NCBI RefSeq assembly: GCF_004379255.2
Contig: NC_056052.1
Span: forward strand, 9,479,708-9,543,707
Source: Salvia splendens
Lineage: Eukaryota > Streptophyta > Magnoliopsida > Lamiales > Lamiaceae
Direction: 5' to 3'
Length of the DNA: 64,000 nt
A program made the position numbers and the translations under genes. Each line of letters begins with the position of its first letter. Within the stretch, counting starts at the first letter, position 1. The notes under the pieces were generated by a model that saw nothing but the letters and a program-made list of their open reading frames with translations, had not been told where the DNA came from and made no database searches. Shown here piece by piece: positions 1-9,769 of the stretch.

Positions 1-502
1 AGATATTTGCAATAGCAATTAGTATAGGCTGATTCAACATAATCGACTTTTAATTTGGTTTCGTCACACTATTTGGTTACATTATTAGTTTCATTGAATG
101 ATATCTTGACTTCTTCAAATCATATATCATCCACACCACATGTAAATAACGAAGTATAGACGCACAATTTCAATTTAATCCGATCTGTATATACTACGAT
201 CTCCAATTTTAATTCCAACTGAATTAATCAAAAAATACTTTTCATAGTAGTATTAATTTCAATCCATTTGAATATTACTCATCCATCGTCGAATCAAAGG
301 AATTCAACTCCAACATCGAATCAAAGGAATAATCAACACCAATTTAATTCAAGAATTACTACATTACATAACAATCACATGAACAAGACACCATCTACTA
401 AAAAACAAGCTCTAAATAGCATAAAGAGTGATAATAATATTGCATTTTTCAATATTTTCATCTTGATTAAAACCAAACTAAATTAAACCTAGACCACATT
501 CA
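1..502. other. 3' flank of the STP gene, no gene seen
   Basis: AT-rich sequence downstream of the hexose transporter stop codon. The first part of the transporter 3' UTR should lie here because that gene reads leftward. A short imperfect direct repeat (TCGAATCAAAGGAAT, around 290 and 316) is the only structure noticed. The small open frame at 268-486 is Asn/Ile/Thr-rich, resembles no family I know, and is not called. Confidence 0.6.
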
Positions 503-2554
503 TCATACTTTATGATAGGTATCGCCTCCTCCCTTCTTCAACTCAACACTTCCATTACCATATTCCACATCACTCATAAACCTAGACCAGAACCAATGCT
601 GCTTCCACACAACCACCATCTCCTCGATCGGAATGTTCTTCGTCTCCGGGAGGAAGAAGTAGATGAACACCGTCATCACCATCACGAAGAACCCAAAGAA
701 CAAAAACAGCCCGAACTTCAAGTGGCAAAGCATGGTCATGAAGATCTGCGCCACTGCAAAGGTGAACACCATGTTCACCGACACGTTGAGGCTCTGGGCG
801 GCTGACCGGATCTCCAAGGGGAAGATCTCACTAGGCACGAGCCACCCCAACGGCCCCCATGACCACGCGAACCCGGCCACATAGATGCATATGAAGAGCA
901 CCACCACGATCGCGTACCACTTGGGCAGCTCCCCCGGCTGCCCATCCACGCCAAATTTGATAGCAATGAAAATCGCTACACAAACTTGACATACAAGCAT
1001 TTGGATGCCACCCTCGATGAAAAGGAATCTCCTCCCTAACTTATCAACGTAGTAAATTGAGACGACGGTAGCTATAACGTTGACACCACCGGTGATCACA
1101 GCCGACATGAGGGCCGCATCACTGCCAAACCCGATAGTTTTAAACAAGACAGGGGCGTAGAACATGATGACATTGATGCCGGTGAGCTGCTGGAAGAAGG
1201 GGATGGCGATGGCCATCGTCAAATGGGGGCGGTACTTCCTCTGCAGGATGTTCCTCCACGGGTGCTCGACCTTGCTCGAGGCTTGGCTGGCCTCCACCAG
1301 GTCGTTGAACTCCTCGTCCACGTTGTCTATGCCTCGGATCCTCTTGAGCTTGGACCGGGCCTCCTCGCTCTGGCCACGCTCGATCATGGAGTTGGGCGTC
1401 TCCGGGAGGATTAGGGAGCCCACGGTGATGATGAGGGCCGGCACCATCGCACCGCCCAAGCTCAGCCGCCAGCCCCACCCGCCCTTGATCTTGGCGAACC
1501 CGTAGTTTAGCACATTGGCTGCTAAGATGCCTATTGTGATTGAGAGTTGGAAGCCAATGTTGAGAGCTCCTCTGTATTTGTAAGGTGCCATTTCAGAGAG
1601 GTATAGTGGCACAGACTGCAATCAAACAAAACAAAGAATTTGTTTAATTCAACAGATTTTCCACACTAAACAGTAACAAGTCAATATCTCCGGCTTAGTT
1701 TATAAAAACGTTTTTGATATGAAAAAGCAGATTTTCTGTCGTTTTGTGAAACACTTAACTGAGCTCATTGTTGCTTTATAGATCAGATCTGAACTACAAC
1801 AACATACCATTGACTCACAACTTGCAATATTTTATTTCCTTTTTTTTAAATGCCATAAAATATCTAAATCCACAAAGCAGGGGATAACAGCGACAAAAAA
1901 ATCGGAGAAATAAATCAATATTCGAGAAAAAAAATAGCATGTTAGAATTATGCTAAACACAATCGGAATTCATTGAATTTCGATCCAAATAAAAAAAATG
2001 CAATTGAAAGAGATGAGAGACCTGATTGGCGAATCCGATTCCGAATCCGAGGAAAATCCGGCCGACGATGAGCATCCAAACAACCTTAGCGAAGCCGTTG
2101 ATGAGCGCGCCGACGCAGAAGAGCACGCCTCCGCAGAGCATCGACAGCTTCCGCCCTAGGTTCCTGGTCACCGTCGACGCCACCAGCGACGAGCACAGCG
2201 CGGCCAGATACAGCGACGAGGTGAACATCGTGAGCGTCTGGCTGTCGAATTTGCAGTACTGATTCGTCGAATCGTCGGCCTTCTGCTTCCTGTACACCGA
2301 CGGGAAGAATTTCTCCAGAAACGAATCCATCGACGTCACTCCACCTGCAACAACCAATCACATCATTCGCAATTTTTTCATTTTTAAAATTTGCAATATT
2401 ATCATCAGGATTTGTAGTTACCAGAGATTCCGATGTCGTAGCCGAAGATGAGACCGCCCATGGCTGCGATAATGCACGTGACCACAACGTACGGCGTTAG
2501 GTTGCCAGGGTATTGCTTGCCGCCGGGGCCGGGGCCGAAACCGCCTCCCGCCAT
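503..2554 (-). CDS. STP1-like: STP1-type sugar/H+ symporter, three exons
   Basis: Monosaccharide/proton symporter of the major facilitator superfamily (sugar transport protein family), expected at the plasma membrane importing hexoses. Exons read on the minus strand: 2554-2422, 2344-2022 and 1615-503, all joined at GT..AG introns; the phases close and give 522 codons, the usual length for STP1. Visible family marks are the N-terminal MAGGGF start followed by [20 protein letters not shown] in helix 1, the Cys-containing lid (TNQYCKFDS), [14 protein letters not shown] in helix 7, the loop motif [25 protein letters not shown], and the closing [12 protein letters not shown]. Resemblance to Arabidopsis STP1/STP12 is close across the full length. 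No frameshift or stop was seen, so the gene should be functional. The exact paralogue (STP1, STP12 or a hexose carrier) cannot be fixed without a tree. Confidence 0.95.
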
Positions 2555-2650
2555 TTTTATCTTCGAGAATGAAAGTGGAAGAGAAGGATGAAATGTAGAG
2601 AATGTTAGAGAGAGAAGGAGAGTGAAGGAAATGTATGGGAAGAAGGTAAG

Positions 2651-2658
2651 TATATATA
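2651..2658 (-). promoter_or_regulatory. TATA box of the STP gene
   Basis: TATATATA lies about 97 bp upstream of the STP start codon on the minus strand, followed by a pyrimidine-rich leader (CT-rich on the coding strand). Spacing fits a plant core promoter with a transcription start near 2620. Position is inferred only from sequence. Confidence 0.6.
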
Positions 2659-2800
2659 GAGAGAAAATTGTTGACTTGGAAAATGTGTGTGTGATATAAT
2701 GAGTAGATTTTAGCTGTCATTTTGGGTGTGCTACTCTTCTCCCATAATGACTACATCATGCTCACCTCTTCCTATTCTATTCCCATACTTAACAAATAAT

Positions 2801-3077
2801 TACTCCCTCCTTTAAGCAATAGTTCCGCCCTAGTTGAGCAGTTTCTTTTTGGCGTGAAATTTTAAAAAAGAAATGTTTATTGTGTTAAATGGAAGAAGAG
2901 AAATATAAAAAAAGATGAAATATTGAGAAAATAAAGTAGAAATGTGAATAAAGTAATAGAGAGAATGAAGTAGGAAAGGGAAAAAATGAGTTAATTATTA
3001 TATGAGGAAATGATTTAATTGCAAAGAAACATATCAAAATAGAAAAACGACTCAACTATAATAAAATCGAGAGAGTA
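2801..3077. mobile_element. Stowaway-like MITE upstream of STP
   Basis: Begins TACTCCCTCC and ends GAGAGAGTA, with imperfect inverted ends of roughly 55 bp (AGTTGAG then a T-rich stretch recurs inverted near 3045) and TA at each border. AT-rich, no coding capacity, about 277 bp. Ends are diverged, so it is an old copy. It sits about 250 bp upstream of the STP start codon. Confidence 0.6.
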
Positions 3078-5354
3078 CCATTGGCTAGCTAGCATACAAA
3101 TTGAATGAGCTTATATGTAGGAATGCAAACAATTTGTGACACTAATCGGATACGTATGAAACTTGAAACTAATAGGTTGGTTTTCAAGTTTATGTAAATT
3201 GGGATTTTATAGTTCATATAAGGTTAGAAATTTGATTTTATTATATAATATCAAGTTTTAATTAGGTTTGTATCAATAACATATCATGTTAATCCATATT
3301 ATATTGTTTGGTTCATGTTGTGTTGTGGATAATGTTCCAGCAGGTATCTTCATGTTGATAAATTTCTAACAGGTTGGTTTTAGCTTAAATCTTATTAGGT
3401 TAAGTCATTATTAAATTGACTCGATAACGACTCAAACCTTAACAGGTCAGGTCCGGGTTAGATCTTGTTGTGTTTAGTCATTCTTAATTTTACCCGATAA
3501 CGACCTAATCGTGCGATTTATTACTCTAAGCTAATGTGAATATTTAATGTTATCACGATGACAATTCTACGTACATATTGTGAGCCTAGCTAAAAATAAT
3601 TTTTGTCTATCTGATAGATTTAGTGGTCTTGATTATACTTTTTGTCTTTATTAATAAGTCTCAAAGTTAATCTGAATCTTGATTAATCGTATAAAAACAA
3701 TAATACAACGTATTTGAAAATAAAATACTCAAATGACCTGGACCTTTTTGTCAACACCAATAAAATAAAGAGATATTTTCAATTTGGCTAATCCTAGATT
3801 CATACTAAGAAATGAGTTTAGTTTCGTCTTCACATGTTTGACCACAAGTAATACTACAAATTGGTGAAAATTATTCATGCACCCCATAAAGTTTTCTTTA
3901 TTTATTAATTTCAAATTTTCAGTAACCAAATTCAAGTTTCAAAATGATTTTATTTGTAAAGTCGAGATCTTCGGATATATAGCCGATAGCTAGTCAACTT
4001 GGATAATCATTTAATGGAGTAATTAATAAGTCGAACACTTTTGGATAATAATTAGCCAACTTTGTAAGAGAAAAAAATGGCTAAATAATCTTATCTAGAA
4101 GCATTAAAATTGAGATTTTCCCACAAAAATTGGGGCAGCCATAACCATGCGTTTAATTTCCATGGTTAATCTCATTAGCTATTAATGTGCGAATAACAGA
4201 AAAGTTGTTTGAGTTTAGACTTTCTTATTTCTTTTATTTGATTGGAATTATCCAGAATAGGAAAGCAATAGTTTGCCTAACAAACAACTAATATGTTCGG
4301 ATGAAAATAGACCGTCAAACTTCTTTAATGAATTTTTTGGTTTGAACACACATTTTCCGAAGTCGCCTTTGGCATAATCCGACTGAATTTGTAGATTAAA
4401 CTTCGTGATGTCAACTGCGCTTTATTAAAAAAAAGTACTAAGTTGAATAAAAATTCAATAATTCGAATAAATAATTGCATAAATCACTTTTTTATTCTGT
4501 CTTCAATTGTGATTGATTGTCAAATCAGTTGAGCAATTTTTACTGATGATTTATTAATGAGTGCAGCTAGCAACAATGTAGTCCATAATTTGAGGAAATA
4601 TGTATGATATGGATAAAGAGAAGGAATGGATATGGCTGAGTCATCAACTACGTGTTTGTAAGTAGAGAAAATTGATGTGGTATCCAATAATAATTATAAC
4701 GGTTGAACAAACGTGATTTCCAAGTCCTTTCCGCTCCCCAAACACGCCTCACCTCTAATTACATGTATAAAGAAAAAAAACAAACACAAAATTGTAAATT
4801 TATAATCAAATAAGGAAATTGTGTAAATTTATATTCAAAAAAGGAAATCGCAGTGGAGAAATAAAATTAGTGTGAACGTAGTTTTTGTCAATTGTATATT
4901 TAATTTCAATACGTCTCACCACTTTAAAATGCAAATTAATTAAGCACGATGAAGCGCTTATCTTCAATTTGGCTAATCCTAGATACCAATGACTTTGAGT
5001 AAATGTTGATTCTATATAGTTAATATTCATTTTGAGAGTGATACTAAACGGATAATCTTGAACGGATCCAAAACATAACTCATTTCTTTCGGCTTGATAT
5101 TGTTATATACTTTATGTATAGTGGAAAATACTTTATGAGAAAATAAATACTTTTGGCTTAACATTATATATTCATAAAGAAAAATTAGTTTGTTAGGACT
5201 AGCGTATAACATGTCGAACATCGACGAAGAACCACTTTAGGTTATTTTTATGGTTCTAATAAAATAAATGAGATCATTTTTATATAAGAGTAATGCATCT
5301 AATTATAACAAATTCATGTTATACTAGATCGATTTTCCATTAACAATCACATTA
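3078..5354. other. Intergenic, no gene recognised
   Basis: AT-rich with only short open frames. A 22-bp motif (TTCAATTTGGCTAATCCTAG followed by AT) occurs twice in the same orientation, near 3778 and 4963, suggesting a small dispersed repeat. Around 3410-3510 there are GACTCGATAACGACTC and ACCCGATAACGACC strings of the kind left by decayed DNA transposons. No intact element could be delimited. Confidence 0.5.
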
Positions 5355-5713
5355 GCAGTGGGCGCCTAAGGGACACCCTAAAGCCCGCCCTATGCATCGC
5401 CATGTCAGCATTTTATCCTCCTACCCTTCCACCTGCAGTGGGGCGCCCTATAAGCTGCCCTAAAGGCCGCCCTATAGGTTTCACTATTGTTTTGTTAATT
5501 AATTTAAATTTTTTCAAATATGGCAATGCAAAATAATTAAAAAATACCACGATTAATTAAAAACGACAAATCCTACATTGATTAAATTTTTTTTTACACG
5601 AGTTAGAAATGAAAAAAAAGTTGACTACTCTACAAAAGTCCCAACTTGCGGCGCAGCTCATCGATCATCCCCTGGAGGTATTCGGCTTTGGTCGGGTCCT
5701 GACATTGCATGAG
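5355..5713 (-). mobile_element. PIF/Harbinger remnant, interrupted
   Basis: Follows a TTA trinucleotide and starts with GC-rich repeats (GGGCGCC, GCCCGCCCTAT) typical of plant Harbinger ends. On the minus strand 5713-5630 reads QCQDPTKAEYLQGM...ELRRKLGLL, which resembles the C-terminal tail of the Myb-like second protein of PIF/Harbinger elements (recalled resemblance, not searched). The right part is missing because the LTR at 5714 interrupts the frame. A non-autonomous fragment is the best reading. Confidence 0.5.
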
Positions 5714-7394
5714 TGTCACGACCGCATTTTCTAAGGATAGAAAACACGGTTGATCGCGACCTACGGGAGGAAAGGGGAAGAAAGGGGAAAAACAACACAA
5801 CTCGACCATAGCTCCAAACAAATGGGAAAAGCTCCAAATAAAATCATAGTTTTGAACAAAATAGACCTGAGTCTTTTAAGATGCACAACGGAAGCAAATG
5901 AACGCGGTTCCATGTATGAAGACATGAACCTCCGAGAGTCAAAATCTGATTGAATTAAATGTCTTGTCTCAATAGCACTTCCTCCACCACTTCGCTGCTC
6001 AACCTGCACATTTAAAAATATATGCAGGGCTGAGTACAAAAAGTACTCAGTGATTACATTGCCGAAAATTACACATATACATTTGAAAATATTGTCAAGC
6101 CATCATCACAGTAACACTCGGGGTGTTGTTGAAAAGACCTGAGCTTACTAAAAATATCACATTGGGTTGCAACCCCTTTTTTCCGGTACTTAGCCATATC
6201 TAATCACATTGTGCCGTCGAGATGGAGTTCTCGCACGGTCACCTTCTCTGCCCATCATGTCAGAGGTATTCTTGTGCCGGGAAGGTGGCCACCTTCCACG
6301 GTCACCTTCTCTGCCCAACATTACAGAGGTATTCTTGTGCCGGGAAGGTGGCCACCTTCCACGGTCACCTGCTCTGCCCAACATGTTAGAGGTAGCTTGT
6401 GTACACTAGTCCGAGCGGGGACACCACCCTCACTAGGACCCGAATTCGACTTATATCATCATTCATAATTTCTTTGGCCTTAGCCAAACAGATAGGCATC
6501 ATACAAAAACATTTATGGCAAGACAACATCTTTAAGAATCACGAACATGTGTTCGTGTTTTCATAAAATACAATTTGTATTTTTCGTATAAGAAAGCTCA
6601 CCATGATCGTTTAGTTCCCTTAACTTGAAATTCTCGCTCCAACTTTAACATGCAAAGATACCCTTTTGGAACATAAAAAGAAAAATAATAATATATACTA
6701 ATTAGACTTCAAGAAGCTCTTAAAATTTAATAGGAAAGTAATAGGAATGTATGCCTCCTAATTAAGCCCTTTTCATTTTCACTGTTTTTTAAGAAATTCT
6801 AAAAAAACTCATATATTAATGATGATCCTTCTTCCATAATTAATTTGGAGCGTGCTAGATTACCAGAATTTGATTTCTTCCCAAAAGATATTATTTTATA
6901 AACTGGTCTAGGACTCCTTAATATTTTCGGCCCAAAAGGTAAGTGAATTTCGAAATTGGGTCTTGGTTCAATTATTTACTGCAGCCCCAATTATTAGAAG
7001 AGTTGGGCTCTAATTTATATTTGCATAGCCTAATTCTAATTAAATTAGGGCCCCAAAACACTTAATTCATTAGCCCAAGAAGAACTAGCCCAACCCTTAG
7101 CCCAATTAAAGAAAACCTAATTAAAACCCAAGTTTCTTCTTCTTCTTCCCTCATTCGACAAAATGCACAACCTCTCCCCTCTCTCTCGTCGCCGACGATC
7201 CGCCACCCTGCCAGCGCCGCCGCTCCGGCGGCATCCCTCTCCTCCCTCTCGTCTCCTCTCTTCTCTCTCTTCTCTTCCTCTTCACCATCGCGCCGCCATC
7301 CCCCTCCGTCTTTCTCCCGATCCGCTGCCGTCGCCGTGCATGCACAGGCGGCGGCTTCGTCGCCCTCTCTCCCGGAAGTCCGCCGTCTGCACGT
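5714..7394 (+). mobile_element. 5' half of a long LTR, cut by an assembly gap
   Basis: Starts TGTCACGACC, matching in style the start of the solo LTR at 9770 (TGTCATGACCC). Blocks in the same order are shared with 9770-11420: GTATGAAGACA(T/C)GAA; GCACATTTA followed by ATGCAGGGCTGAGTAC and GTACTCAGTG; the (G/A)AAGGTGGCCACCTTC block; and a C/T-rich stretch near 7140-7390 matching 11240-11420. It is inserted in the Harbinger remnant. The 3' half should follow at 7395 but an N run intervenes, and the sequence after it is unrelated. No protein is encoded; the Arg/Ser/Pro-rich frame near 7163 is low-complexity. Confidence 0.55.
6211..6393. repeat. 63-bp tandem repeat, about three copies
   Basis: Unit carries CAGAGGTATTCTTGTGCC followed by GGAAGGTGGCCACCTTCC, then CACGGTCACCTTCTCTGCCC. 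The CAGAGGT mark recurs at 6261, 6324 and 6387, giving an exact 63-bp period. Because 63 is a multiple of three, it keeps frames open and produces spurious 21-residue protein repeats on both strands. It lies within the LTR copy; the solo LTR has only one such unit, near 10330. Confidence 0.85.
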
Positions 7395-7433
7395 NNNNNN
7401 NNNNNNNNNNNNNNNNNNNNNNNNNNNNNNNNN
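7395..7433. other. Assembly gap (39 N)
   Basis: A run of N. Left of it is the middle of a long LTR; right of it is AT-rich DNA with no match to the expected second half of that LTR. The true missing length may therefore exceed the run shown. Confidence 1.
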
Positions 7434-8182
7434 TAGGTTTCATATTAACAAATTAAGCTTAAATTAACAGTCGTTTAGAGATCAAGAGAAATAAAAAAAA
7501 CATTTGGTAAACTACCCATTACATTACAGAGGCATAAATATAAGAGTTACTCGGTTTTTGCATATATCTTAAAATGTGTAGTACATTGCATTCTTAAAAT
7601 ATCAATAAATTTAGATTAAATAAACTTTTAATGAGATAAGGTAAGATGGAGAAAAATAAGTTGAGAATGATCTGAAATTTAATTAATAAATTTCTAGAAA
7701 TATGTGGTGATGCCTTTTCAAGTTCGGGGATCTAAAACGTGTAAACCTCCTTTTTCAGGACCAATATTAAAATTCACTCTTTAACGCGGAGATTAGAAAA
7801 TATCTTCACATATTTTTATTGAGTATATTTATAATAAACTGAATATTCATCTTCATATACATTCTTATGTTTCAACTAAAATATGTAATAATTAATAATT
7901 TATAGATATAAATATAATATAATTAGATTTAAATTATTCATTATGGATATATATTAAGATGCGTAAAACTTTTACTTTCATACTTCGATTCGTAAAAAAA
8001 AAATCATGCATTTCATAAAAATGAGAAAAAAATTAAATATAATAAGCAATTCTTAAATGAACACAAAATAAATTAAATGAATGATTTATAATGATATTTA
8101 TGTTATGATCATTATGTATAAATTTATTCTATTTATTTATGATGGTATTGTACTGTTGAATTTTATAGTATAGTTTTAGTTA
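7434..8182. other. Intergenic, no gene seen
   Basis: Strongly AT-rich with many stops in all frames. No recognisable coding or repeat structure beyond short A/T runs. Confidence 0.6.
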
Positions 8183-8589
8183 GGATATCAATTGGTCCCT
8201 AAAATCATAAACTTTGGTATTTATCATAAATTTTATTATTGGTCTAGAATATTACAAACTTTTCATTTTGTTTGGTATTTTTCACGCATGTCTATCACCA
8301 TATTTGACTAACTTACGAGACTTTTTTTTATCATACTAGACACAATTTAAATCAATATGATTTTCTACGTGGCTTTTTATCCTACTTGTTATGAACCTAA
8401 AAAGTGTTTAAAATATCATAAAATGTATCATGATTTTCCAGGTAAAATAAGATTTTAATGAAAATACATTTGGGTCAGTTTGAAAAATACCAAACAAAAT
8501 ACAAAGTTTGTGACATTCTAGACTAATTTTAAAGTTCATGGGAAACACCAAATTTTGGCAAAAGTTTATGGTTTTAGAGACAAATATCC
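8183..8589. mobile_element. Small Mutator-like MITE with ~95-bp inverted ends
   Basis: The first ~95 bp (GGATAT, then CATAAACTTTGGTATTTATC, TTGGTCTAGAATATTACAAAC, TTTTGTTTGGTATTTTTC) recur inverted at 8490-8589. Flanking 9-mers TTTTAGTTA (8174-8182) and TTTTTATTA (8591-8599) match at seven of nine positions, a possible decayed 9-bp target duplication. The ends resemble those of the large element at 8785, suggesting one family. No coding capacity. Confidence 0.6.
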
Positions 8590-8784
8590 ATTTTTATTAT
8601 ATATTGTTGATGTTTTTTTTGTGTTTAGTACTCTCACTGTCTAATTGTAGCTTAGCGTATTTCCTTTTGAGTTGTTCCATTGTAGCTATGTCATTTCTAT
8701 TTTTGGTAAAAAGCAATACATTTCTTCTATGTTATTTACTTTGTCTTACTCTATTATTTCTTTATCTTTCCACCATTTTCCTTT

Positions 8785-8970
8785 GGGCAAACTGCCTTAA
8801 AAGTCACAAACTTTTGTCAAATTCTGATTTTTCCCACGAACAAAAAAATTGGCGTATAATGTCACGAACTTTACCGGGTTGCTAGTATTTCCCATTTGAC
8901 CAGACCCAACAGTTTTCCGATTGAAAACTAGCTTACGTGACAAGCCTGAAAGTTGACTTGGAGATCGCCG
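8785..8970. repeat. Left terminal inverted repeat of the MULE
   Basis: Pairs with 13065-13252. The best block is TTGGCGTATAATGTCACGAA, found directly here near 8850 and inverted near 13175. Similarity fades after about 180 bp. Confidence 0.75.
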
Positions 8971-9769
8971 GAAATTCATAAAATGATGTCGTTTTCTACA
9001 ACCGAAACGACGTCGTTTTATGTGTTGACCCATTGTGGTGGTAAAATTTTCCGGCTGAACCGGTGGCGGCGGCGCTGGAGGAGGAGGTAGTGAAGAGGGT
9101 GGTGAGCGAGGGTGCAACTTTGAGGGAGGGGAGATCGAGTAGGATATTTTACAAAGATTTGGGTTTGATGAATCTCAGCTCCGAAGCCGCCTCTGTCGCC
9201 GGCGTAGGAAGCTTCGCTATCGGAATTTGAAGAAAGTGAGAAACGGGAAAGAGGGGTCGGATAAAGGAAAGGTCGAGTAGAAGGCAAATTTATAAAGATG
9301 TGGAACATAGAAATTCCATCGCGATGCTGCCGCAACTGTCGCCGCCACCACCACCACTTCCACCGCTGCACAAAAAAGTAGCAAGAGTGAGCGAAGACGC
9401 AGCGGCGTATTCAACCAAAGTCTTCTTGAATCTTCTATCCAGAAAAAAGAAGAAGAAGATGGATATTCTCACCTCCACGAAGCTCCTCCGCCACTGAGTT
9501 TCCAAATACCGCCGCCGTTGCTGCCTCCTCCGCCTTCTCCACCGTCGCAACAGCCGTCATCAATCTTCCTCACTCTACTTTTCATCTAAGAAGCCCAAAA
9601 GATAAAGAACCATAGCCATTACAGTGGAGCCCCTCCCACAATCTTCGCCTTTCCCTCCCCATTGCTTCCGGCGACGGTGGAGATTTGGTGGTTGTCATTT
9701 TGTAGAGAGAGAGAGACAGTAGGTTAGCTCTAGAGTGTAGGTCAACTGATTCCGGTGATGGTGGAGTCG

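Noticed and set aside
1140..1505. Long open frames antisense or shifted within STP exon 3
   Set aside because: Shadows of a GC-rich exon with strong codon bias.
6190..6468. Repeat-protein-like frames (SPSLPN / GREGDRGRWPPSRHKN)
   Set aside because: Produced by the 63-bp tandem repeat, open in several frames on both strands.
7163..7394. Arg/Ser/Pro-rich open frames on both strands next to the gap
   Set aside because: Low-complexity CT/GC-rich sequence in the middle of an LTR; the counterpart in the solo LTR (11240-11600) is not conserved as protein.
8538..8885. 115-codon hydrophobic frame resembling a membrane protein
   Set aside because: T-rich sequence crossing the borders of two transposons; the hydrophobic look comes from T-rich codons.
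9018..9550. Several overlapping minus-strand frames in the MULE
   Set aside because: Low-complexity Arg/Trp/Gly or Ser/Pro compositions, mutually overlapping, no start context or family motif.
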